From Rhizobium sp. Q54 (lineage in GTDB: Bacteria; Pseudomonadota; Alphaproteobacteria; UBA7879; VGCX01), in the NCBI GenBank assembly GCA_945870825.1, contig CAMBTM010000001.1:90926-154925 (forward strand): a stretch of 64,000 bases of DNA, read 5' to 3'. Each line of letters begins with the position of its first letter. Within the stretch, counting starts at the first letter, position 1. The position numbers were made by a program, and so were the translations under genes. Below are positions 14,343 to 23,848 of this stretch, in pieces. The notes under the pieces were generated by a model. That model was given only the letters and a program-made list of their open reading frames with translations, made no database searches and had not been told where the DNA came from.

Positions 14343-16139
14343 ATGAAAAATTTGCACGAAAAGCATCTGCTCTATTACCAGCGCGAGTTATCGTTCCTGC
14401 GTCATATGGGGGGACTTTTTGCTGCCAAATATCCAAAGATCGCAAAACGTCTAAACCTTAACGAATATCAATCCACAGACCCCCATGTAGAAAGGCTGAT
14501 TGAATCGGTTGCTTATCTAACGTCTTATCTTCAAAAAGATATTGATGACCAATTCCCAAGGATTTCTTCTGCCATGCTTGGTGTTTTATACCCCCACCAG
14601 ACGAGCGTCATCCCGTCCATGAGTATTGCCCATTTCGATGCCCATTTAGGGACTAGCCTGACGGATGCTTATCGTATCGAACGCGATGCAAAGCTTTTTT
14701 CAGAAAGTGAAACGGGTGAAATGTGTCGTTTTAAAACATGTTACCCTGTGGAGCTTTGGCCTATTGAAATTGATAATGTAACACTTGAACCCTTGAGTCA
14801 TTATGACTTTGCAACCCATGCCCTGCAGAAATACTCCCACGCCTTTAAAATCTCTTTAAAGGCTCATGTCCCCCTTGGGTCATTGAATATGAAAAAGCTT
14901 CGGTTTTTTATCAATGCAGCCTCGAAAACAGAAACCAATGCTCTTTATAATATCATCTTTGAAAATGATATGCCCATCGTGGTTCTAGGCGATCATTCAT
15001 CGCATTTCTTGCCCCAAGGGTCCCTCAAGCAAGTCGGATTCAACCGGGATGAAGAAGTGATTCCATCCCCTAAAAACGGTCATCGAGCCTATGGTCTTTT
15101 GCAGGAATATTTCATGTTTCCCCAGCAGTTTATGTTCTTTGATGTAGACAACTTAAAATTTGACGAGACCTCAACAACCGCCCATATTTTGATCCCCATT
15201 CTTAACTGGGTGGATGCTAAAGAGATTTACATCCATAAACGTACCTTTCTTTTGGGTTGCACCCCTATCATTAATCTTTTTTCCAAAACCTCTGAACCCA
15301 TTCGGCTCAATCACCAAAAAATTGACTACCGTCTGATCGCAGACCATCGCCGTGAATTGACAACTGAAGTTCACAGTATTGACAAAGTGTTTAGCTCAGG
15401 CATTGATGAGGCAGAAGTCAGAGAAATCAGCCCCTATTTTTCTTATGATCATCACGCCCTCAAGTCAACGGATCGCTGTTTTTGGCACGCCCACCGTAGA
15501 CCCAGTGCCAACCCCAGTATACCGGGGACTGATATGATGATTTCCTTTGTTGATCTGGATATGTCGCCCCAAAATCCTGCCGTTGATGTGGCGTATGCCC
15601 GTATTTTATGCACAAACCGTCACCTTGCCACGACATTACCGGCCAATACATTATTACAAGAAGAAGAAAATAACGCCCCCGTCAGTGCCATTACGTGCTT
15701 GTATCAACCAACAGAACCCGTTTACCCTTCCGATGAAGGGGCCACCCAATGGCAATTAATTTCACAGCTTTCGTTGAATTACTTGTCTTTTTCATCAGAC
15801 AAAGAAAGCCTAGGTGCCTTAAAAGAAATCTTGCTTCTTTATGCGGGAGGTCAAGAAGCTGAAATCAATAGCATCAAAGAAATGACCTGCACCCAAACCA
15901 TGAGACGCTTTGGACATGATGCTTGGCGGGGATTTGTTAAGGGAACAGAAATTGCCTTGACCATCGAGGATGCAGGGTCTTCTGCCATGGGGTCTTTGCT
16001 CTTTACCGCTGTTTTATCCCATTTCTTTGGGCTTTATACGTCCATCAATTCATTTGCAACGCTCACTGTTAAGAATACCTCAAAGGAAGGAATCTGGAAG
16101 CAATGGCCCCCCGTCACCGGCGTTCAAAAACTCCTATAA
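14343..16139 (+). CDS. tssF: T6SS baseplate protein TssF
   Basis: 598 residues. The start is the classic LLYYQRELSFLRHMGGLFAAKYPKIAKRL (split here: LLYYQRELSFL then FAAKYPKIAKRL), followed by DPHVERLIESVAYL and a C-terminal GSSAMGSLLFTAVLSHFFGL. TssF builds the baseplate wedge with TssG and TssK. The stop overlaps the next gene by 37 bases. No frameshift is seen. Confidence 0.96.
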   Translation: MKNLHEKHLLYYQRELSFLRHMGGLFAAKYPKIAKRLNLNEYQSTDPHVERLIESVAYLTSYLQKDIDDQFPRISSAMLGVLYPHQTSVIPSMSIAHFDAHLGTSLTDAYRIERDAKLFSESETGEMCRFKTCYPVELWPIEIDNVTLEPLSHYDFATHALQKYSHAFKISLKAHVPLGSLNMKKLRFFINAASKTETNALYNIIFENDMPIVVLGDHSSHFLPQGSLKQVGFNRDEEVIPSPKNGHRAYGLLQEYFMFPQQFMFFDVDNLKFDETSTTAHILIPILNWVDAKEIYIHKRTFLLGCTPIINLFSKTSEPIRLNHQKIDYRLIADHRRELTTEVHSIDKVFSSGIDEAEVREISPYFSYDHHALKSTDRCFWHAHRRPSANPSIPGTDMMISFVDLDMSPQNPAVDVAYARILCTNRHLATTLPANTLLQEEENNAPVSAITCLYQPTEPVYPSDEGATQWQLISQLSLNYLSFSSDKESLGALKEILLLYAGGQEAEINSIKEMTCTQTMRRFGHDAWRGFVKGTEIALTIEDAGSSAMGSLLFTAVLSHFFGLYTSINSFATLTVKNTSKEGIWKQWPPVTGVQKLL

Positions 16140-17143
16140 TCGATATCCTAAAGAAGGAGGCGGACCAGTTTGAATTTCATGCCATGGTCAAGCTTCTGGA
16201 GAATATCAATAAAGAAGCGACCCCTCTTGGTGAAGGAGTAGACCCAACCAAAGAACCAGTGCGTCTTCAAGCCCGTGTCACCCAAGAATTTCCAAGCACC
16301 GATATCCACGCATTCCTTCCAACGAAGGATGATCATGTACCCCCGTTGCTGACAACGAACTTTTTTGGCATTGCAGGACATCAAGGGCCCCTGCCCGAAC
16401 CTTATACAACCCATATCATTCAGCGTGTTCTTCGCTATGATACAGCGCTTAGAGATTTTCTTGATATTTTTAACCATCGTCTCATGTCCTTGCTTCATCG
16501 TATTCGAAAAAAGTATTGGATTGGCGTGTCAGTCGAAAAACCTGAGTACACGTTGCTTGGAAAATGTTTCAAATCCCTTTTAGGACTTGGGACACCTCAA
16601 CTGCAAGAACGCCTTGGGATCCCTGATAGAAGCCTTGCCTACTATGCAGGAATTCTGTGGCAAAAACCCCGTTCAGCAGAAGGTCTTGCGGTACTTCTTA
16701 AAAACTTTTTTAGAATGCCTGTCACCATAAATCAGTTACAAGGGAAATGGGTCCATATCCCGCTTCCACAACAAACGATGCTGGGAAACCGCCATCATGC
16801 GCTGGGTCATAGTGCCTTTGTTGGCCCCCGATACTGGGATCAGACATCTTATTTTATGGTGACCTTAGGGCCTATGTCTTTAGACCAATATATTGATTTT
16901 TTAAAACCCGGCCCGGCTTATGAAGAAATAAAAAATCTTATCACCTATTATAACGGCCACACACAAGACTTTCGGTTGAACCTCATCCTTCAAAAAGAAC
17001 AATTTCCCCATCCACGTCTTGGTTATGGGGTTGCACTTGGCTGGACATCTTGGTTAAATAGAACAAAGAATACAAAAAAACAGGATGATGGGCAATGCGT
17101 GTTAACGACCCTGCCCCTCAGGAAAATATACCAGAGGCTTTAA
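16103..17143 (+). CDS. tssG: T6SS baseplate protein TssG
   Basis: 346 residues. FEFHAMVKLLENI near the N-terminus, then FFGIAGHQGPLPEPYTTHI, LRDFLDIFNHRLMSLLHR, and the later LLKNFFRMPVTINQLQGKWVHIP are the conserved TssG blocks. It bridges TssF and TssK in the wedge. The start lies 37 bases inside tssF and its stop is immediately followed by the clpV ATG, so the three genes are tightly coupled. Confidence 0.96.
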   Translation: MAPRHRRSKTPIIDILKKEADQFEFHAMVKLLENINKEATPLGEGVDPTKEPVRLQARVTQEFPSTDIHAFLPTKDDHVPPLLTTNFFGIAGHQGPLPEPYTTHIIQRVLRYDTALRDFLDIFNHRLMSLLHRIRKKYWIGVSVEKPEYTLLGKCFKSLLGLGTPQLQERLGIPDRSLAYYAGILWQKPRSAEGLAVLLKNFFRMPVTINQLQGKWVHIPLPQQTMLGNRHHALGHSAFVGPRYWDQTSYFMVTLGPMSLDQYIDFLKPGPAYEEIKNLITYYNGHTQDFRLNLILQKEQFPHPRLGYGVALGWTSWLNRTKNTKKQDDGQCVLTTLPLRKIYQRL

Positions 17144-19702
17144 ATGCAAAATCTTAGTTCCCTTATCGAAAACCTCAATAAGACCTGCAAGCGGTCGTTG
17201 GAGGAAGCGGCTCAATTTTGCGTCTCAAAAACCCATTTCACCATTGATCTGGAACATCTTCTCTATAAACTTCTTGAACGTCCTGATACTGATCTTACCA
17301 TCCTTTTAAGGTATTACGAGATTGATACAGACAAAACCCTTCAACAACTCAAAGCAGCGCTGGATCAATTCAAGCGGGGCAATAATAAAACCCCAGGGCT
17401 GTCCCCTTCCCTTGTAAAATTATTGGAACGGGCGTGGATCATGGCCTCACTCCACCTCAAACAACCCCAAATTCGATCAGGGGCCTTGCTTTTGGCCCTG
17501 TTAAAAACTGAAGAACTTCTTGGAACACTCGTGAATAATTGCCCTGAACTTCTGCGTATTCCCCGCAATCAGTTGGAAGAAGACATCAAGGAATTGATCA
17601 AATCCAGTGCAGAAGAAATCATTGATAAGCATCACCCGGATGAACCTAACCTCCCCGATAGAAGCTCAACGCCAGCGTTGGACAAATTTACGATTGATCT
17701 GACAAAACTGGCTGCCCTTGGCAAAATTGACCCCATCGAAGGCCGGGACAACGAAATCCGTCAAATGATCGACATCCTGAGCCGCCGCCGCCAAAACAAT
17801 CCTATCCTTACAGGCGATGCAGGTGTAGGGAAAACGGCCGTTGTCGAAGGACTTGCCTTGCGTATCCATGCAGGAACTGTCCCTGAGAGTTTAAAGAATG
17901 TTTCGATTAGAACCCTTGATCTTGGTCTTTTGGAAGCAGGCGCTGGGATGAAGGGAGAATTCGAACAACGTCTTAAATCTGTCATCGAAGAAGTACAGGG
18001 ATCTTTGAGGCCCATTATTCTCTTTATTGATGAAGCCCATACCTTGATTGGGGCTAAAGAAAAAAACAACGATGCGGCCAATCTTTTAAAACCTGCACTC
18101 GCCAGAGGTGAGCTACGAACCATTGCCGCAACCACCTGGGGAGAATACAAACGGTATTTTGAAAAGGACCCCGCCCTTACCCGCCGGTTCCAAGTCGTTA
18201 ATGTGCGTGAACCTGACGAACAAACAGCGATTCGTATGCTACGGGGTTTGACCCACAAACTAGAACAACACCATCATGTCTTGATCCTTGACCAGGCCCT
18301 TCAAGATGCGGTCAAACTTTCTAACCGCTATATTGGGGAACGAAGACTGCCCGATAAAGCTGTCAGTCTTTTGGATACTGCCTGTGCCAGGGTCCATGTC
18401 GCCCAACATTCTGTTCCAGAAAAGATCGAAGATCTTACCCAAACGATTCAAGCCTTAAAACGTGAAGAATCAATGCTGAAAAAAGAAGAAGAACGCGGTC
18501 ACGGAACCCATAAAGAAAAGTGCCAAGAAATCCAAGCCCAGATCAAAGGGTACGAAAAACAACTCCAGAAAAGTCAGACACAATGGCAAGAAGAACTGTC
18601 CCTTGTGAAGAAAATTCAAACACTAACGGATAAAAAACAGATTCAAGCATTACGCAAACAGCTGGAAGAGAAGCAAAAAGAAGAAACCATGGTGCCCCTT
18701 TGTGTAAACACAGAGGTTGTCGCCCAGGTTATATCGTCCTGGACTGGCATTCCTTTGGGGAAAATGATTCGAGATGAGGTGGATACCCTTCTTGCCTTAG
18801 AAAAAATCTTAGGCCAACGGCTTATTGGCCAAGAAAGCGCCCTCAACACCCTTGCAAAGCATATTATTACCTATCGTGCTAATTTGGATGAACCAGGCAA
18901 ACCCGTCGGCGTCTTTCTCCTTGCAGGCCCCAGCGGTGTTGGAAAAACAGAAACGGCTTTGGCCCTTGCCGATAGCCTTTATGGGGGGGAACGAAATCTC
19001 ATCACTATTAACATGTCCGAATACCAAGAGGCGCATAGTGTATCAGGCTTGAAAGGATCCCCTCCAGGCTATGTTGGCTATGGCCAAGGGGGAATTTTGA
19101 CAGAGGCTGTGCGTCACAGTCCCTATAGTGTCATTTTGTTGGATGAAATTGAAAAGGCCCACAAGGATGTCCTGGAGCTCTTTTATCAAGTTTTTGATAA
19201 AGGTACGCTGGATGATTCCGAGGGCGTCACGGTCGACTTTAAAAACACCATTATCCTTATGACGACTAACCTTGGAACACAGACCATCTCACGCATGCAT
19301 GATGAAAAGACGGATCAGCTCATCAAGGCACTTCGTCCTGAATTGATCCAGCACTTCAAACCAGCCCTTCTGGGCCGCATGGTTGTGGTGCCCTTCTTGC
19401 CCTTATCACAAGATAACATCCACGCCATCGTGAAGCTAAAAATGGATAAAATCGCTAAACGGTTCCAAGACAATCATCGGGCAAAGTTTTCCTATAATCA
19501 GGCCGTTGTTGATAGAATCGCCGAGCGATGTGAAGACCCTAGCAGTGGGGCCCGTAATATTGATGCTATCATTAATCAGAACATTTTGCCCCTTTTATCA
19601 GCAGAAGTACTAAAACATGTTGCAGAAGAATCTCCTTTTGATAATATTACCTTGGCCATTAAGGGAGATGCGTTCACTTGTTCCTTTAAATTTGGAAAAT
19701 AG
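17144..19702 (+). CDS. tssH: T6SS sheath-disassembly AAA+ ATPase ClpV (TssH)
   Basis: 852 residues. An N-terminal Clp repeat domain (about 1-150) precedes two AAA+ modules. Walker A motifs are GDAGVGKT (224-231) and GPSGVGKT (595-602); Walker B motifs are ILFIDEAH and VILLDEIEKAH. A coiled-coil middle domain rich in Lys/Glu lies at about 425-510. ClpV recycles contracted TssBC sheaths. It starts directly after the tssG stop. It differs from housekeeping ClpB by its N-domain and its place in the operon. Confidence 0.96.
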   Translation: MQNLSSLIENLNKTCKRSLEEAAQFCVSKTHFTIDLEHLLYKLLERPDTDLTILLRYYEIDTDKTLQQLKAALDQFKRGNNKTPGLSPSLVKLLERAWIMASLHLKQPQIRSGALLLALLKTEELLGTLVNNCPELLRIPRNQLEEDIKELIKSSAEEIIDKHHPDEPNLPDRSSTPALDKFTIDLTKLAALGKIDPIEGRDNEIRQMIDILSRRRQNNPILTGDAGVGKTAVVEGLALRIHAGTVPESLKNVSIRTLDLGLLEAGAGMKGEFEQRLKSVIEEVQGSLRPIILFIDEAHTLIGAKEKNNDAANLLKPALARGELRTIAATTWGEYKRYFEKDPALTRRFQVVNVREPDEQTAIRMLRGLTHKLEQHHHVLILDQALQDAVKLSNRYIGERRLPDKAVSLLDTACARVHVAQHSVPEKIEDLTQTIQALKREESMLKKEEERGHGTHKEKCQEIQAQIKGYEKQLQKSQTQWQEELSLVKKIQTLTDKKQIQALRKQLEEKQKEETMVPLCVNTEVVAQVISSWTGIPLGKMIRDEVDTLLALEKILGQRLIGQESALNTLAKHIITYRANLDEPGKPVGVFLLAGPSGVGKTETALALADSLYGGERNLITINMSEYQEAHSVSGLKGSPPGYVGYGQGGILTEAVRHSPYSVILLDEIEKAHKDVLELFYQVFDKGTLDDSEGVTVDFKNTIILMTTNLGTQTISRMHDEKTDQLIKALRPELIQHFKPALLGRMVVVPFLPLSQDNIHAIVKLKMDKIAKRFQDNHRAKFSYNQAVVDRIAERCEDPSSGARNIDAIINQNILPLLSAEVLKHVAEESPFDNITLAIKGDAFTCSFKFGK

Positions 19703-19720
19703 TGCAACGCTGCAGCAGGG

Positions 19721-21820
19721 ATGATTACAAGTCAACAGAATGCCTATCTATCGATCACGACCAAGTTAGGGAAAGACAAAATTTTCCTCAAGAACTTTCG
19801 TGGCAGAGAAAGCTTGTCCGATCTTTTTGAATTTCAACTAGAACTCTACATTCCTTTTGCCATCAATGCCCAGGCTATGAACCTAGACTTTTCAACCCTT
19901 ATTGAAACACAAGCCACTGTTACCATCACGGTCAACGGCAAGACTCGCTATTTTAATGGCATCATCACAGAGCTCGTCCAAGGCCCTACCTTGGCTAAGA
20001 ATAAAGATGTTCCCAATCGAAAAGATGAACGAACTTTTTTTTATGCAACGCTTCGTCCCCAAGCTTGGATGATGACACTGACAGAAAACTGCAGGATCTT
20101 CCAAAAACAAAATGCTATTACGATTATTAAACAAGTTCTAAAGGATCATGGGATTACGATCTCAGACCAAACCAGCACCTGTGGCACAACTGTCAGTGAG
20201 TTTTGTGTACAATATAACGAAAGTGACTTTAACTTTATTTCACGCTTGATGGAAGAAGAAGGCATTGCGTACTACTTTAAGCATGCGGATGGATTACATA
20301 CCATGACGCTTGTGGATGGAAGTCAGCCTTTTGAAACCTTGCCTGACTTTGCAACCATCCCCGTTTCTCCTTATCCTCAAAATCCAACGGTCGGCGCTTT
20401 TTCTTTCTATGATGTCCGGACCACCCAACAAATTGTGCCCTCAAAGTATACTTATACGGATTATGATTTTCAAAAACCCGCCACTAACTTAAAGGCCGCC
20501 GCTGCAGGCAAAGGTAAACTCAGGGAATATTACCATTATCCAGGACGGTATATCCTAGCCAACAGGGGAACTTCTCTCACTAATATCAGAATGGAAGAAC
20601 TTGAATTTCCAGCGGGATCTTTTACAGCGCAATCGGATATTCATGGACTTGAGATTGCCTATACATTTACGCTTTCTGACGCGTTACATCCAAAAGCGAT
20701 CCGTCAAGATCTTAACAATAGTCAATTCACAATATTTTCCATTGATCACCAAGCAACATTGGATGATAGTTTGTCTCAAAACGTTTTAGACGCTGCCACT
20801 TACGCATTAAACTATACAAACACTGTAACATTTTATAAAAAAGAGGTCCCTTATCGCCCAGCACGACGTGCCTATATTCCGCGCATCTATGGCACACAAA
20901 CAGCCACGGTCTGCGGCAAAGATGGTGAAGAAATCTGGACTGATAATTATGGACGCATTCTCGTTAAATTCCACTGGGATATAAGCAGTACAACGGCTGA
21001 AAACGTATCCTGTTGGATACGGGTTGCCCAAGTATGGGCCCATAAAAACTGGGGTGCTTTTTTCACGCCAAGAATCGGGCAAGAGGTTGTCATCTCTTTC
21101 CTCAATGGCGACCCTGATAAACCTTTGGTCACAGGATGTGTTTATAACGCCACCAATATGCCTCCTTATGGGCCTGATATGGCCACCAAGAATGGTTTTA
21201 AAACCAACTCGTCTAAAGGAGGAGGCGGATTTAATGAACTCCATTTTGATGACAAAAAGGGCACAGAAAACTTCTTTATGCAGGCCCAAACCGATATGAC
21301 CACCATGATTTTAGATGGTCAGCGCGTGACAACAATTAAGGGGACCAAGGGGAAGGGCCATGATACCTTGACCATGACCAAAGGAAACCGAACAACCACG
21401 CTTACAGAAGGAAATGACTCCCTGACTCTTGCAAAAGGAAATCGCACAACAAAAATCAGTGATAACCTTGATCTAAGTGTTGGGAAAAATGCGACCATTA
21501 GCATTGGAAAGGATTGTAATATTTCTGTTGGGGGAACTCTGACCATTACAGTCACCAAAGATTGCATCATCAAGACTACTGGAAAAATTGATCAAGAAGC
21601 TGTTGACGCCTTTTCAGCAAAGGGGATGAAAATCAGTCATGAAGCAGAAACTGAGTACGATGTGAAAGCGCTCCAAATCAAAATGACCCCCGGCGCCATG
21701 TATTCTGTAAAAGGTCCCATGATCAACCTTGAAGGAGCAGCGACCATAATCAAGGGACCTGCTGTTAGTATTCTTGGGGGCATGACAATCATCAAAGGTT
21801 GTATGGTTGTGTTAGGATAA
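19721..21820 (+). CDS. vgrG: T6SS spike protein VgrG (TssI)
   Basis: 699 residues. The N-terminal gp27-like part includes FQLELYIPF, YNESDFNFISRLMEEEGIAYYF and HYPGRY. The gp5-like OB domain has WIRVAQVWAHKNWGAFFTPRIGQEV and SFLNGDPDKPLVTG, the standard VgrG block. From about residue 530 a needle of short repeats follows (GNRTTTLTEGND, LAKGNRTTKISD and similar), ending in a hydrophobic beta-helix. There is no extra C-terminal toxin domain. It sits 18 bases after clpV. Confidence 0.96.
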   Translation: MITSQQNAYLSITTKLGKDKIFLKNFRGRESLSDLFEFQLELYIPFAINAQAMNLDFSTLIETQATVTITVNGKTRYFNGIITELVQGPTLAKNKDVPNRKDERTFFYATLRPQAWMMTLTENCRIFQKQNAITIIKQVLKDHGITISDQTSTCGTTVSEFCVQYNESDFNFISRLMEEEGIAYYFKHADGLHTMTLVDGSQPFETLPDFATIPVSPYPQNPTVGAFSFYDVRTTQQIVPSKYTYTDYDFQKPATNLKAAAAGKGKLREYYHYPGRYILANRGTSLTNIRMEELEFPAGSFTAQSDIHGLEIAYTFTLSDALHPKAIRQDLNNSQFTIFSIDHQATLDDSLSQNVLDAATYALNYTNTVTFYKKEVPYRPARRAYIPRIYGTQTATVCGKDGEEIWTDNYGRILVKFHWDISSTTAENVSCWIRVAQVWAHKNWGAFFTPRIGQEVVISFLNGDPDKPLVTGCVYNATNMPPYGPDMATKNGFKTNSSKGGGGFNELHFDDKKGTENFFMQAQTDMTTMILDGQRVTTIKGTKGKGHDTLTMTKGNRTTTLTEGNDSLTLAKGNRTTKISDNLDLSVGKNATISIGKDCNISVGGTLTITVTKDCIIKTTGKIDQEAVDAFSAKGMKISHEAETEYDVKALQIKMTPGAMYSVKGPMINLEGAATIIKGPAVSILGGMTIIKGCMVVLG

Positions 21821-21823
21821 ATC

Positions 21824-22579
21824 ATGTCAGATATCACCCCCGAACTTCTCGAACAAATTCGCCTCGCTCAGAAAAAACCTCAGCCCATAGAGGATACGAG
21901 CCCTGAAAAACCAGCATTATCACAAACCCCAGACCCATCCCTTGTCGTCCATGAGATCAAAAATCATGATGGCAAGGTTATCCAAAAAATTCCCCTTAAG
22001 AATGGTGTGATTGATGGAATATTGGAAGTTTTTGATGAAAAAGGAAATCTCAGACAATCCATTCCTTATGAAAATAACCTAACCCAAGGCACCATGATGG
22101 GGTATGACGACCTTGGCAACATCCTTTATGAAATACCCTTTAAAGATGGGAAAAAAGAGGGGCTCGGAACTTTTTATATGAATGGCACCAAATCATCCGA
22201 TATCACATTCCAAAATGATCAGATGGATGGCTCCTTTACTGCATACCATGGCAATGGAGCCATCAGCATGCAGGTGACCTATAAAGAAAGCCATATGGAT
22301 GGGGAACTATCAGCCTTTAACGAAAGGGGAACACTTGTTAAAAAAGAAACCTATGCCATGGGGAAAAAGAACGGCCCAAGTCAAACATTTTATCCCAGCG
22401 GCAACCTGTATGAAGAAGCAACCTTTGAAAATAATATTCCCATCAATCAATCAACGACGTATCATGAAAATCAAAAACCCATGACGATTAAGCACTATAA
22501 GGAAGGTAAAATTGTGTTAACAGAAACCTACGATGACAATGGGGGTTTGAAAAAAAAGGAAGCTGGAACCAATGGATAA
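21824..22579 (+). CDS. YwqK/MORN_2-repeat protein in the T6SS spike module
   Basis: 251 residues. After a proline-rich N-terminus (about 1-45) there are eight or so tandem repeats of about 22 residues with the core hhYxNGxxxGxhxxYxxxG (for example KDGKKEGLGTFYMNGT, KKNGPSQTFYPSGNLYEE), the MORN_2 pattern of YwqK proteins. YwqK family members have been annotated as antitoxins, and here the gene lies between vgrG and the PAAR-like gene, so it may be an adaptor, cargo or immunity protein (inference). No signal peptide. The stop overlaps the next gene by 8 bases. Confidence 0.8.
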   Translation: MSDITPELLEQIRLAQKKPQPIEDTSPEKPALSQTPDPSLVVHEIKNHDGKVIQKIPLKNGVIDGILEVFDEKGNLRQSIPYENNLTQGTMMGYDDLGNILYEIPFKDGKKEGLGTFYMNGTKSSDITFQNDQMDGSFTAYHGNGAISMQVTYKESHMDGELSAFNERGTLVKKETYAMGKKNGPSQTFYPSGNLYEEATFENNIPINQSTTYHENQKPMTIKHYKEGKIVLTETYDDNGGLKKKEAGTNG

Positions 22580-22955
22580 ATTCGTCATTTCAGGGGCTAT
22601 GGCTATGTGTTCCAAAGGAATGGCCCCCTCTGCTCTGAGCTTTCTTCCAACGCCCCCCGTCGTGGGCCCTGTGCCTCTTGGCAATATTACAGCCATGGTC
22701 CCCAACCTTAACGTTATGCCCTTTGGCATGTGTACCAGCCCAGCGAATCCGGCTGTTGCAGCAGCCACAGCCGCAGCCTTAGGGGTCCTCACCCCTATGC
22801 CTTGTGTGCCAGCACCTGCAGGTCCTTGGGCGCCTGGGTCGAAGGCCCTGATTGGAACTAATCCCGGCATTTTAGCATCCAGTAAACTCATGTGTTCTTA
22901 CGCTGGCAACATTAGTATAACATTTCCAGGACAATCCATCGTGGTTGGAGAGTAG
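22572..22955 (+). CDS. DUF4280 PAAR-like spike-tip protein
   Basis: 127 residues. The conserved DUF4280 features are present: an early MAMCSKGMAPSALSFLP, the block FGMCTSPANPAVAAATAAA, GVLTPMPCVPAP, and a C-terminal LMCSYAGNISITFPGQ. DUF4280 is described as a PAAR-like fold that caps VgrG or related spikes. Cysteines recur at family positions and probably bind a metal. It overlaps the YwqK gene and is 2 bases before the SPOR gene. Confidence 0.9.
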   Translation: MDKFVISGAMAMCSKGMAPSALSFLPTPPVVGPVPLGNITAMVPNLNVMPFGMCTSPANPAVAAATAAALGVLTPMPCVPAPAGPWAPGSKALIGTNPGILASSKLMCSYAGNISITFPGQSIVVGE

Positions 22956-22957
22956 TC

Positions 22958-23848
22958 ATGTCTGTTTTAAAAATAGTCCTTATGATTTTTATATCACTTG
23001 TTATTGGGATTGGTGTATCGGGATACTTAACGGGGGTTAAGAACCCTTCCCCCCTTGCCTCTTTAGGAAAAGTTTTCACATCAGCCAAACAATCTATTGG
23101 GAATGCCTTGTTGACAACCGTACCGGAAATTCCAGCCCCCAATGCCGTTCCTCAAGAGGGTTACCCGACACCTGGTGTTACTATGACCCCTACGGAAATC
23201 AGCAGTGCTCAGTTGTATTTCAATCAACTCGCGGGCGTTGATATGGCCGAAAAGAAGAAAGAGGAAGAAAAGGCCCAAAAAGAAAAGGAAAAAGATGCAA
23301 AAGAGAATAAGGATAAAATCCCATCCTCCCTTTTTCCTGTTCCAAAAAAAAGGAGAAGTTTGGAAGATACAGAGACCCTTGAAAAAGGCGCTGTTTACGC
23401 ACTTGGAACAAATCCTTATGGTCCCCCTCCCAATGTGAAAGAGGAAATTTTTAATCTCGATTCCCTCCTTTATATCGATAATGACCCCCATGCCTTGCCA
23501 GAAGACTATCTTAGTCAAGATGCCCCCTATGAAAAGCAAAATGAACGTTTTCATCAAGAAGAACCCGTTCAAGAAAGAGTATCCCCAGCCCCCCTTGATC
23601 ATGGCCATGACTTTACGATACAGTTAGGAGCCTTTTTAAAAAAAGAAGGCGCTGAAAATCTAGAGAAAAAACTTTCTAAAGAGGGATATCACGTGCATAT
23701 CGATCCAATACATAATGAACATCATGTCTTGTATGCTGTCCGATTCAAAGAATCCATGACCCATGGAGAAGCAAAGCACCACAAGGATATTCTGATGAAA
23801 AAAGGTATCCAAACTGTTATCGTCCCCTTCCATAAGGAATCATTATGA
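22958..23848 (+). CDS. SPOR-domain membrane protein in the T6SS operon
   Basis: 296 residues, type II topology: one transmembrane helix at about 4-25 (hydrophobic, Ile/Val/Leu rich), then a long low-complexity linker with a Lys/Glu-rich stretch (about 95-120), and a C-terminal SPOR domain (about 205-292: DFTIQLGAFLKKEGAENLEKKL ... TVIVPF). SPOR domains bind denuded peptidoglycan glycans in the periplasm. It lies within the T6SS operon, coupled to the lipoprotein gene. A peptidoglycan-contacting anchor for the apparatus is a plausible role, but this is inference. Confidence 0.8.
   Translation: MSVLKIVLMIFISLVIGIGVSGYLTGVKNPSPLASLGKVFTSAKQSIGNALLTTVPEIPAPNAVPQEGYPTPGVTMTPTEISSAQLYFNQLAGVDMAEKKKEEEKAQKEKEKDAKENKDKIPSSLFPVPKKRRSLEDTETLEKGAVYALGTNPYGPPPNVKEEIFNLDSLLYIDNDPHALPEDYLSQDAPYEKQNERFHQEEPVQERVSPAPLDHGHDFTIQLGAFLKKEGAENLEKKLSKEGYHVHIDPIHNEHHVLYAVRFKESMTHGEAKHHKDILMKKGIQTVIVPFHKESL

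Noticed and set aside
16103-16139. Apparent frameshift between tssF and tssG
   Set aside because: Both proteins are full length with correct termini; this is a normal 37-base gene overlap.
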